Assembly: GCF_020193655.1 (NCBI RefSeq)
Contig: NZ_JADYVE010000002.1
Coordinates: 372,001-436,000, forward strand
From: Ensifer sp. IC3342
Lineage (GTDB): Bacteria > Pseudomonadota > Alphaproteobacteria > Rhizobiales > Rhizobiaceae
Length of the DNA: 64,000 bases
Direction of reading: 5' to 3'
A program made the translations under genes and the position numbers. Under the pieces are notes generated by a model, which had not been told where the DNA came from, ran no database searches, and saw only the letters and a program-made list of their open reading frames with translations. Numbering within the stretch: position 1 is the stretch's first letter; each line of letters starts with the position of its first letter. Positions 15,423 to 23,800 of this stretch are shown one piece after another.

Positions 15423-16367
15423 ATGCGAAGCGTATTCACTTGCATTCTTTCAATTCTCCTTTGGCCGGCCTTTGGCGCTGCGCAAGCTGTGAACAATGAA
15501 ATGTGTCTAAAACTGGCCAACGAAATCGCCACTGGCGAGACCGTTCAGTTCTCTAATCAGCAGTTTGACGCCTTGAAGAAATACGCGTACTGCGGAAACG
15601 AAATTGAAGGAAATTCAACAGGTCTCGACGTTGGTTTTAAGGCTTTCTCTCTGGGTTATAGCAATGCAGAGGCGAAGCAAAAAAACGTCTGTGAGCAAGA
15701 GTTCCAATCCCTGAAGATTTCTGAAACCGATTATCGCAAGGCAAAGCAGGTCTTTGATCGTGCTTTGGACACGATTGATCGATGCTTAGCGTTGGCGAAC
15801 CATCAATGGGATGTAAGATACATTCGGTACTCAGAGGATGCATTTGCCGTCGGCATCTCACATCATGGTGGAAACGGAGATATTCTTAAGAGCGCAAACA
15901 TTTATCCCCGCGACAGCCTGTCTTGCAAAGGCATCCCCGAGGGCGAACACAAGGTAACCACGACGGCCCCCGTCAACATCGAATGCGAACGCACTCCGAC
16001 AAAGCAAATGGTGGGTGGGGTTGAAGTCATCACCGCTCCCGATGCAACTTTGTCACTGTTTCTTGGGGCCACGCCGCTACCGATAACATTGCCCGGCTAC
16101 GGCGGCTCACCATTCGACGAAATCAACAAGAAAATAGAAGAACTTCGTGCAACTCAAGCCGAACTAAAGACTGCTTATGATTCGAAGATGACGGAGTTTG
16201 CGACCGCCAAGGGCGCGGCCCTCGAAAAGACGTCATCGAACAATTGGCAGGAGTGCCCTCCGGGACATTACGTCGAAGCGATACGAGGCAAAGACGTGGA
16301 CAACGGTGGGTTCTGCGGCAGTTGCATCTCCCAAATAGTATTCCGCTGCCGGAAACTGGGCATGTGA
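15423..16367 (+). CDS. Secreted cargo protein of unknown function
   Basis: 314 residues, ATG 15423 behind AGGAGGGG, an unusually strong ribosome site. Residues 1-21 are a Sec signal peptide (MRSVFTCILSILLWPAFGAA). The mature protein has several cysteines, a helical part (ETDYRKAKQVFDRALDTIDR), a coiled coil near residues 238-265 (FDEINKKIEELRATQAELKT), and a C-terminal Cys-rich end (WQECPPGHYVEAIRG, GGFCGSCISQIVFRC). The end resembles domains that bind sugars or surface ligands in other secreted proteins, but I do not recognise a family. Clearly lower GC than the phage genes, so acquired separately. Confidence 0.7.
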   Translation: MRSVFTCILSILLWPAFGAAQAVNNEMCLKLANEIATGETVQFSNQQFDALKKYAYCGNEIEGNSTGLDVGFKAFSLGYSNAEAKQKNVCEQEFQSLKISETDYRKAKQVFDRALDTIDRCLALANHQWDVRYIRYSEDAFAVGISHHGGNGDILKSANIYPRDSLSCKGIPEGEHKVTTTAPVNIECERTPTKQMVGGVEVITAPDATLSLFLGATPLPITLPGYGGSPFDEINKKIEELRATQAELKTAYDSKMTEFATAKGAALEKTSSNNWQECPPGHYVEAIRGKDVDNGGFCGSCISQIVFRCRKLGM

Positions 16368-16478
16368 GTACCATTCGAGGTGAGGGGTTGAAGCACGCAT
16401 TTTGCCGTACGTGTAAGGAGGCGCTTGTCCAGCCTTCTCGCAGGCTGACGATGTTTGCGCCGCCCTTCTAGCTCATGC

Positions 16479-16628
16479 TCATCTCCGTTCGCCGCGCACG
16501 TAGCCGCGCTTCAACCGTGCAGCCACCAGCGGGTCGGCGACAGGCCTGCGGTTGGCTGCGGCTATGGCGTCCTGCTGGGTGGGCTGCGCCCATGGGTGGT
16601 CGGGGTCGAGCGGCAGGCCGTCCGCGTC
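16479..16628 (-). pseudogene. 3' fragment of HNH nuclease gene (copy ii)
   Basis: Encodes DADGLPLDPDHPWAQ through LKRGYVRGERR and stop, in frame, matching the last ~49 codons of the intact HNH gene. Homology starts at the DGLPLDP codons; upstream sequence is unrelated. It separates the secreted-protein module from the toxin-antitoxin module. Confidence 0.8.
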
Positions 16629-16979
16629 GTAAACTTGAGTGCTCCGAACGGCTATGTCATCGGCATTCACGGACAGGTGAAGGCGGCGATGGGACTGGTT
16701 ACTTATAGCGTGGGGGGGCACCGAGCGGCGGTACGCGATGCGGTCAGCGCCGGAACCGGCTTATGACCTGCAGGTGCTTGAAGAGGCCGGTTCAAGACAC
16801 CTTGCCGAAGCAGAACTAACTGGCGATCAGCGTAGACCATTAACGGCCGTAGTCGCGGGGGCGAAGCAAATTCTACAGGGTAAGTCGCCGGAGGAACCTT
16901 CCTAGAGGAAGGGTGAGCGCCCGATACTGGTCGAACGCTCAGTTGCTTTTGTCTGTGGCGCTGTTGGCACTGGTCCTGC
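16629..16979. other. Gap between HNH fragment ii and the TA module
   Basis: No gene I can support. Contains a short inverted repeat CCTTCCTAGAGGAAGG (about 16897-16912) that could act in RNA, but no T-run follows. Confidence 0.4.
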
Positions 16980-17480
16980 TTAGGCGGCCTCGCCGTCGCC
17001 ACGGTCATGGCGTGCAGCCGCCTCCATTTCAGCCACGTCGTCAGTGAAATCTAGGATCATCGGAATAGGCAGCTCACCTGGACGTTCGTCGTTGAAATGA
17101 TCGATATCCTGCTTGATTTGGTAGCAATCATCCGCGATGGCTTTGCGTCGCTGGCTGAATGACTTCTCCATGAAAGAGCGGGGAGCATTGTCAATGTCGG
17201 CCCAAAGGCTCATTTGAACGCCGCCAATATTCGTTCGAACAGAATGCTTAGCGCGATACTTCCTTCCCTTGGCGTCGACCCTCTTCTCCTGGCGGAGACT
17301 TTCGGCCAGGGCCTCCCGACAAACCTTGACAATGTCGCGCGGCGCGGGGCGGTAGAGGCCCTGTTCGATTGCCCAGGCTGCGACTTCATCGAGTGAAACC
17401 GGAGAAGAATTCACCTCCTCAGTGTATCGATCGAAAATCGCCTGCATTTGTTCAGAAAATGTCGCCATTAATAACACCAT
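16980..17480 (-). CDS. Third gene of the HigBA-ImmA module
   Basis: 166 residues (162 if ATG 17468 is used). Soluble: N-terminal helices FSEQMQAIFDRYTEEV and SLDEVAAWAIEQGLYRP, a basic patch RVDAKGRKYRAKHSVRT, and a C-terminal part with SFSQRRKAIADDCYQIKQDID. Six bases downstream of the HigA-ImmA gene, so co-transcribed. Proteins with a similar start (an about 25-residue helix, then an R-P-x-D-I pattern) accompany ImmA/IrrE antitoxins in other genomes as far as I recall. Role unknown; it could be the substrate or an accessory of the protease. Confidence 0.6.
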   Translation of the reverse strand: MVLLMATFSEQMQAIFDRYTEEVNSSPVSLDEVAAWAIEQGLYRPAPRDIVKVCREALAESLRQEKRVDAKGRKYRAKHSVRTNIGGVQMSLWADIDNAPRSFMEKSFSQRRKAIADDCYQIKQDIDHFNDERPGELPIPMILDFTDDVAEMEAAARHDRGDGEAA

Positions 17481-17486
17481 TGCGAG

Positions 17487-18614
17487 TTATAGTTGTGCTT
17501 CGGCGACTTGACCCCAGCCGTCAGTGACCGCTGCAGCTACGACGAAGCGCCTGACCGGCACCTGATACTTACGAAGATAGTCGTATCTCTTCATCCGCTT
17601 CTGGAGCTGTCCGACAACAATTCCCGGATGAACTCCCATCAAAGACGCGAAGCCGATAACATCCCTTTCCGAGAAATACGGATGCTTGCGGGCATAGAAG
17701 GAGTCCATCTTTTGCGTAGGGATGCAGAAGTCTGCCGCCGCAGCGTTCGCAATGGTTTCTTCATTGCTTTCGATACTTTGGTCGGCGGTGTCGCCAGCGA
17801 AATGATCGAGCATTCCAATCGAATTCTTGCCATGCCCTTGAAGCACGTGCTCCAGCTCATGCCGCAAGACGAACCAGAAATTGTCGACCCTATCGTACAG
17901 CGTCGACATGCCTATGACAGGCGAGTTGTCATCGAGCCACGTGCAAACGCCATCAATCTTTGCGTTTGGCAGTACTTCAACCACCACGAGACGCACACCA
18001 CAGTCTGCCAGCAGCGAAGGCACAGTCTCCACTGCTTCAGGATCGATTATTAGCGAGCGGAGCTTGGGAAGGGCGTTCCGAAGCTTTTCAGGCGAATAGC
18101 CTGCGGCTGGAACTTGCTTCGCAAGCTGGCGGACGCGGAAAACCCAGGCCAGCTGATGTGGTGGGGTTTCATGGTAGTGGGTCCGCTTTGCAGCGAAAGC
18201 GATCGGATTCGGCCCACCGTCATTCGCGACCTCAAAAAATCGGTCCATCTGGAGCTGGAGCAATGACGCTTCACCGTCGTGAATCCAGCCGCGACGGATC
18301 ATATCCCGGACAGGGTAATGTGCCTGCAGTTCCGCACGTGCTCGAACTGCCGGGTCCGGCTCTTTCGCATTCTGTAGGTCGTATTGGCCCTGTAGATTCA
18401 GGAAGAACTGGGGAGCGGTATCAAAGGCCTCGCCCAGCAAGCGCGCCGTGTCCGGCGTGATCGCGCGCTTGCCGGAAAGCAAAGGACTGAGCTGTTGCTC
18501 AGTCTGCCCAAGAATGAATGCTAAGTCACGCTGTGTCCACCCACGCGCCTCCAGCTCAAGTTTGATGAAAACGCCAGGCGGGTCGACGGCGACGGTGCTG
18601 ATGCCGACCATCAC
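17487..18614 (-). CDS. higA: HigA-type antitoxin fused to ImmA/IrrE metalloprotease
   Basis: 375 residues. Residues 14-75 are a HigA-like XRE HTH (LEARGWTQRDLAFILGQTEQ, LSGKRAITPDTARLL, FDTAPQFFLNLQ). Residues ~200-300 hold a zinc protease domain with HELEH at 252-256 and a downstream acidic residue in SNEETIANAAAADF. It represses its operon and neutralises the toxin; ImmA/IrrE domains cleave repressors or antitoxins on signal. Its start overlaps the HigB-like gene's stop by 4 bases, giving toxin-first order as in higBA. A palindrome in front of the operon is its likely operator. Confidence 0.88.
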   Translation of the reverse strand: MMVGISTVAVDPPGVFIKLELEARGWTQRDLAFILGQTEQQLSPLLSGKRAITPDTARLLGEAFDTAPQFFLNLQGQYDLQNAKEPDPAVRARAELQAHYPVRDMIRRGWIHDGEASLLQLQMDRFFEVANDGGPNPIAFAAKRTHYHETPPHQLAWVFRVRQLAKQVPAAGYSPEKLRNALPKLRSLIIDPEAVETVPSLLADCGVRLVVVEVLPNAKIDGVCTWLDDNSPVIGMSTLYDRVDNFWFVLRHELEHVLQGHGKNSIGMLDHFAGDTADQSIESNEETIANAAAADFCIPTQKMDSFYARKHPYFSERDVIGFASLMGVHPGIVVGQLQKRMKRYDYLRKYQVPVRRFVVAAAVTDGWGQVAEAQL

Positions 18615-18916
18615 GCCGCTCCCTTGATTTGTTCTTCCATCGCCTTCACCATCACTTTCATTGCCCCATTCTTTTCTTCAATCTTCAGCAGCAGCGCCCA
18701 CTGAGCCGTGAGAATGATCGAGTGTTCCGTGCCGTCATTGTCGCGCGTCCGCAAGCCAAGGCTCTTCCAGTTCTGCAGCGTACGCATATCTGGAGCCGCG
18801 CGAATTATACTCAGCCGCTGTCGAGCCGACTGGATGACCGCGACCGGCAGGTTAGTGCCGGCTGCACGTTCCGTTTCAATTAACGCTAATCGACCGTCTG
18901 CGAACTCGATATCCAT
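18611..18916 (-). CDS. higB: HigB/RelE-superfamily toxin
   Basis: 101 residues from ATG 18916 (MDIEFADGRLALIETERA); a 114-residue form from 18955 is possible. The pattern VAVIQSARQRLSIIRAAPDM, then RTLQNWKSLGLR is that of HigB-type mRNA interferases. The usual C-terminal SIRL.YRL strand is replaced by EHSIILTAQWALLLKIEE, followed by a short extra helix. It would cleave mRNA at the ribosome when the antitoxin is lost. First gene of the three-gene operon. Confidence 0.78.
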   Translation of the reverse strand: MDIEFADGRLALIETERAAGTNLPVAVIQSARQRLSIIRAAPDMRTLQNWKSLGLRTRDNDGTEHSIILTAQWALLLKIEEKNGAMKVMVKAMEEQIKGAA

Positions 18917-18956
18917 TCGGTAACGGGTAGCCGAGTCGCAGGAGGCTGTCAACATG

Positions 18957-18977
18957 ACTTAACGCAAGGCGTTAAGT
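18957..18977. promoter_or_regulatory. Perfect palindrome before the toxin gene
   Basis: ACTTAACGC-AAG-GCGTTAAGT: 9-bp arms with a 3-base centre, 40 bases upstream of the toxin's preferred start. Typical size and place for autorepression by the HigA HTH domain. Its position supports start 18916 rather than 18955, which abuts the palindrome. Confidence 0.7.
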
Positions 18978-19063
18978 ATTGGCCTGTACGTCCGCCGTTC
19001 GCGCGTGGGGATCAGGAAGTGGCATGAGGTCGCATGCAGATTTCACAGATGGCCGCCAGAATT

Positions 19064-19207
19064 CTATCGCCGCTGGCCATTGACGTATTCGCGCTTCAGC
19101 CTGGCGGTATGGGACGGATCGACCGCTGCCGGTCGGTTGGCCGCGGTGATCGCCTCTGCCTGACTCGCCTGCACCCACGGGCGGTTCGGATCGAGCGGCA
19201 GGCCGTT
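19064..19207 (-). pseudogene. 3' fragment of HNH nuclease gene (copy iii)
   Basis: Encodes NGLPLDPNRPWVQASQAEAI through LKREYVNGQRR and stop TAG, in frame. As in copy ii, homology begins within a codon of the DGLPLDP position; the 5' part of the gene is absent. It separates the toxin-antitoxin module from the HEPN/ISP modules. Confidence 0.8.
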
Positions 19208-19267
19208 CCTGGTCGTAGGCACAGCCTTTGGGTCAAAGGTCGTAGGAATGATGCCGGGGGAAGAGCG

Positions 19268-20161
19268 TCAAATACCCTTATTCAGGCGGATCACCAGCTG
19301 TATCAGGCTGAAGAGCCGATGAAAGAGATAGTCAACATGTTCGCCTTTTTCGATCCGCTCCGCATCTTTTTCCGTATGGCGGATCTGTAGCTTGTTCCCT
19401 ATATGAGTGAGCCCTAGAGCGTCGTCCTCCAAGGCTTGCCGGAGACGCGGCGAGGAATGACCTGCAGCGGCATCGAGCAGAGCGGCGATCTGTGCTGGCT
19501 TCTTGGCGCCGGAGCCAAGCGTCTTCAACCGCTCCCAGGCGTCCCAGAGCTTCTCCAACGCTTCTCGCCGTATTTCCACGTCAGGGTCGAGAAATTTGCT
19601 CCGCGCCGCCTCCAGCATCCCATTCAGGGCCGCATCTTGGGTTCGAAACATGGCTGACGCAAGCGCCTCGCGCAGCACCGGAGGAGCGAGCCTTTCAACG
19701 CTGCCGTCTTCCGCGAGATCATAGGCAACGCCGTTGCGGCGAAGGATCCTATTTATGTCTTCCCTGAACTTTTCCCGCCCGGCCTCGACGTCGAAGCGCA
19801 GATGATAATGCTGGAAGTATCGATGGAAGTTGTCCTGAATCGGCGCTCCGACACACCGCCAGCAAAACTGGATCATGTCGAGTACATCCAGTGTGCGCGG
19901 CATATCTTCCCCGTAATACCACGGAGGCAATGGCAGCGCTTGAAGGTTCCGGATTTCTGCCCGAACCGCTTGCCATAGGGCGTCCGCGTCGGTGCCTATT
20001 GCGCCGCGGCCTTCTTCGCATGGACGGGGGTAGGCGGCTCCGAATGAGCCATCGTCTATTCGAGCCGCGATTAACGCCTTGATCCCGCCCCATGCCGCCT
20101 CGCCGATTTCCTCGTTTTCACGGGGACGTTCACCTTCTTCCTCTTCGCTGAAGTAGGTCAT
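19268..20161 (-). CDS. AbiJ-like HEPN abortive-infection protein
   Basis: 297 residues, soluble. The C-terminal third (REALEKLWDAWERLKTLGSG, then HIGNKLQIRHTEKD, then VDYLFHRLFSLIQLVIR) fits the STM4504/CBY_0614-type abortive-infection proteins related to AbiJ, whose HEPN domain is thought to be an RNase; RHTEKD carries the basic/His residues expected there. The N-terminal half may be a sensor (FHRYFQHYHLRFDVEAGREK). Eight bases downstream of a small membrane protein gene, suggesting a two-gene system. Confidence 0.65.
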   Translation of the reverse strand: MTYFSEEEEGERPRENEEIGEAAWGGIKALIAARIDDGSFGAAYPRPCEEGRGAIGTDADALWQAVRAEIRNLQALPLPPWYYGEDMPRTLDVLDMIQFCWRCVGAPIQDNFHRYFQHYHLRFDVEAGREKFREDINRILRRNGVAYDLAEDGSVERLAPPVLREALASAMFRTQDAALNGMLEAARSKFLDPDVEIRREALEKLWDAWERLKTLGSGAKKPAQIAALLDAAAGHSSPRLRQALEDDALGLTHIGNKLQIRHTEKDAERIEKGEHVDYLFHRLFSLIQLVIRLNKGI

Positions 20162-20169
20162 GGGCCACC

Positions 20170-20421
20170 CTAATCATTTTCGGGAGTCTTACCGAACGCG
20201 TAGCCCATCGCGCCAGCGATCAGTGTCGCAGCTTCTCCGGTGAGGGCATTGTTGAGGGCAAGAATACCGACAATCGGAATGGCGATCGTCAGTACTGTGT
20301 ATCTGATAAATTGCCATCCAATGCCTTTGGCTTTGTCGTTCGGATTGCCCCTGCGGTTGAGATGGCCAACTAATAGCACGCCGGGAACGGCCAAAGCCAA
20401 TATTGCTGAAACCCAGATCAT
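20170..20421 (-). CDS. Small two-TM membrane protein upstream of the AbiJ-like gene
   Basis: 83 residues. TM1 at about residues 2-20 (IWVSAILALAVPGVLLVG), a basic loop (NRRGNPNDKAKG), TM2 at about 38-57 (YTVLTIAIPIVGILALNN), then a glycine-rich amphipathic stretch (EAATLIAGAMGYAFGK). Only 8 bases from the HEPN gene, so co-expressed. A membrane partner next to a HEPN effector is unusual and may sense infection or be a second effector. Confidence 0.6.
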   Translation of the reverse strand: MIWVSAILALAVPGVLLVGHLNRRGNPNDKAKGIGWQFIRYTVLTIAIPIVGILALNNALTGEAATLIAGAMGYAFGKTPEND

Positions 20422-20811
20422 TGATCCCCCTCATATGTTCCGAGTAACGACCTCGCGCTACCGCGGTTGGCGGTTAATTCTTCGACTGTAAAGAGCGGTA
20501 ATCTTAACTCGATTCCCCGAGGGGCTGGCCGCTTCAGTTGTGTGTTTTCCTTTCCAGAGTTTGGCCGTTGAAGGATGACTATTATGGGCATGAATGAGGC
20601 CGACACTAGGTTCACCTCATCGATCCCGTTCTTCAGGTATGTCACAAACAAACATGGGAAAATATACCCAGCTTCAAATCCGCCTTCGCTGGCCCTCTGG
20701 CGCGGACCGCTCAAGTGTCCGGACCGGGCCACGTCTGGTAGAAACGGGGCAATCCTCGACGCCCCTTGCCGCTCCTAGCCAGCATGGCCGGTCCCGCACT
20801 TCTCGGGCAGG
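20422..20811. other. Intergenic gap between HEPN pair and ISP gene
   Basis: 390 bases. Open frames here have shadow composition. The part just right of 20422 should hold the promoter of the membrane/HEPN pair. No strong terminator visible after the ISP gene stop. Confidence 0.4.
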
Positions 20812-23800
20812 TTAGGATGAGATATCGAGCGTCGGAAGTGAGCGCACGATCTTCATCGTCTCCAGGCTGACGGTGATCACGCGCTGGAAGAGCTCGAGCG
20901 GATAGGCTGGGTTGCCGACCGTCTCGATGGCGTAGCGGTTAGCGTCATTGACGATACCGCTGGCCTTGTCGGTCTTTATGCACTGGCGTTCCATCACCCA
21001 TTCGAGCGCTGGCTTGCCATTCACGACATAATCATAGGCTTCCAACGGAATGCCGGTCATGGTGATGTTGGCGTTGTAGATCACGGTCGATTTGTCGAGC
21101 TTCGGCCGCTTGCCCGCGAACTTCATCTGCTCGACGCAGTAGAAGCGCTCGGGATCACGGATACTCGCCAGTCGCAGGTCGCCCTGGGCGATGGTGACGG
21201 GGTAAGGCGCCACCTGCTCATAGTCGCAATGCAGGTCGCCAAGCTTGCGGCCTGCTTCGACAAAGGCCCAGAAGTTGGAAGATTTTTTTACCGCAGGAAT
21301 GCGCGGCAATTGCTTAGAGAGGTTGTCGGCATAGCGAGCGCGGTAATCTTCCGAATGGAGTAGGCCGTAGACATAGTGGAACAGGTCATCCTTGGTGATG
21401 GTATCGCCGGGATAAGCAGCTTGAAAATGGGCCAGCCCCTCATCGGTGATGGCATCTCTGCGCTGCAGCCCGTCCGTATTACCCGCGCCACTCGCGAGCA
21501 GGTCCCCTTGGGCGTCATCGGATGTGGCTGCGTCGTCTTCATAGAGATATCGAGGAAAGCATTGGACATCACCATTGGTATGAATGTCCGGAAGATCGCG
21601 AGCCATCAATGCTATCATTCCGTGCCCTTGCCAATTCTCATTGACGCAGATCGCTCTGTTTGGAGCCCCGGCAACTGGGAAAATGCGCGGCATTTGATAA
21701 ACGCAGTTGTTGAAGCGGCGATTAAAATACGCCCATGCAGTCGTAAAAGGTCTATAAAGCGCTGCCACGACAGAAGCCTGGTCGTAATCTATCTTCTTAC
21801 CTCGCTCTACTCCCGAAAACTCTGTCCGATCCCAACTTATCTTCGTCGGATCAGCATCCACGAAATCGCGTGCCGTCTTCTCTTTGCTGCTTAATTGATA
21901 CCGATCCACCTCAGAATTGTAGAAGTCGATTGAGCGAAATACATTGGACGAGATGCTTGCACGCGAGAAGTTATAGCACCATGCGTCTCGGTTGGTTTTA
22001 ATGCCGCTTGAGTAGCCGGCGAACAGTGTTTTATCGGCCTCCCCGCGCTTATTGCCCAACGCGATGAACGCGCCAAAACTGGAATCCCGTTGATTGAGCC
22101 AATCACCGTGTTCGTCGGGCGTAATGTATTTCCAGCAATCCTCCCGCTCTATGCCGCCAATGCTGCCAAAGCGGGACACAATGGCCAGCTTCTGTTCGCG
22201 GCTGAGATAATCGCCGATGTCGTGAAAACGGATGCGCCCCTGTTCGGTAGCATTTGGGTTCTTCACCAACAACGTGATGGCAACAGGAGTGCGGCTACCA
22301 GACCCAAAAATCTTACCGCCTTCCCGTCGTGACCGTTCGCCGGAAGTCCGCTGGTTACCACGCAGGTGGAAGACATGGATACAAGCAAACTCCTCAATCA
22401 GGCATTTACGCAATCCATCCGCCGTGTTGCTATCTAGCCAACCTGCGTTGGAGACATATGCCACGACGCCCGCATCTCCGATGCGGTCACTGGCCCAGCG
22501 AATGGCCCGGATATAGCTGTCGTATAGAGCGTTCTTTAGTGTTGCATCTGATCGTGCCGCGTAGGTTTCGCGGATGCGGCCGTCCAAACGCGGATAGGCA
22601 AGGTTGGCGGCATTGTCATTCGCGCTGCCCTGGCCCACGGAATAAGGTGGATTGCCAACGATTACGCGAATATCCAAGTCCTTCTGGCGTGACCGACGAT
22701 TGCTATTGTCCGCCATGAGGTCGCTGATCAGGTCGCGCTCCTGCTCATAAAGCTGGAAGGTGTCGGTAAGGCAGATACCTTCAAACGGCACATAGTCCCC
22801 GCCCACGACACCGTGATAGGTGGCCTCGATATTGATGGCCGCAATATAGTAGGCGAGCAGCACAATCTCATTGGCGTGAATTTCATTCCGGTATTTGTGT
22901 TCCAGTTCATCCGGCTTGATGAGACCGGATTGCAACAGCCGGGTAATGAAGGTGCCGGTGCCGGTGAATGGGTCAAGAATGTGGACGCCTTTGCTGCCAA
23001 GGGTTTGGCCGAATTCCGATTGCAGCACCTCGTTGACCGAGTGGATGATGAAGTCCACCACCTCGACCGGCGTATAGACGATGCCCAGCCGATCCGTCAT
23101 TTTTCGGAAGGCGGTGCTGAAAAACTTGTCGTAAAGCTCGACGATAATCTTCTGCTTGGCATCGGCCTTGTCGATGCCGGCGGCGCGGCGCTTCACGCTG
23201 GCGTAGAATTGTTGGAGGCTTTCCGCCTCTTTCTCCAGGTTATGTTCGTGCAGCGCCTCCAACACGGCCTGCATCGCCTGCGACACCGGGTTAGCTTCCG
23301 CGAAGCTGTAACCCTCGAACAGCGCCTCAAAGACAGGCCGTGTGATGATGTGCTGCGCAAGCATTTCGACCGCGTCGCTCTCGGTGATGCTGTCGTTGAG
23401 GTCATCCCGGATTTCGGCCAGGAATGCCTCGAACGACGCCCGTTCCGGTGTGTTCGGTTTCTCCACCAAAGCTGTGATGCGGGTGATGTGCGTCTGGGCA
23501 ATCTTGGCGATGTCGGTCGCCCAATTTTCCCAATAATCTCGACGCCCGCATTTTTTGACGATCTTCGCCATGATGGCCTTGGAAAACTCGTCAAAGAAGA
23601 AGCTGGTCTGCACCGGCTCGGCGGGCTTGCCGTCGCCCGGTTCACGGTCGTCATCATCGGCCGCGCTGCCTTGGCCGATGTTGGGCTTCGCTCCGTCGTT
23701 ACTTTTCTTAGTTGGCAGCTTATTGCTGACGGCGATTACCTCGATGTGGTCGGACACGTCCACGCCAAGGTCCGCCTTGTTGATCATCGCGTCGAAGCGT

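Noticed and set aside
15600..15860. Minus-strand frame of 74 codons opposite the secreted cargo protein
   Set aside because: Antisense to a gene with a strong ribosome site and signal peptide.
16721..16979. Possible retron or structured ncRNA next to the toxin-antitoxin module
   Set aside because: No reverse transcriptase and only a short inverted repeat.
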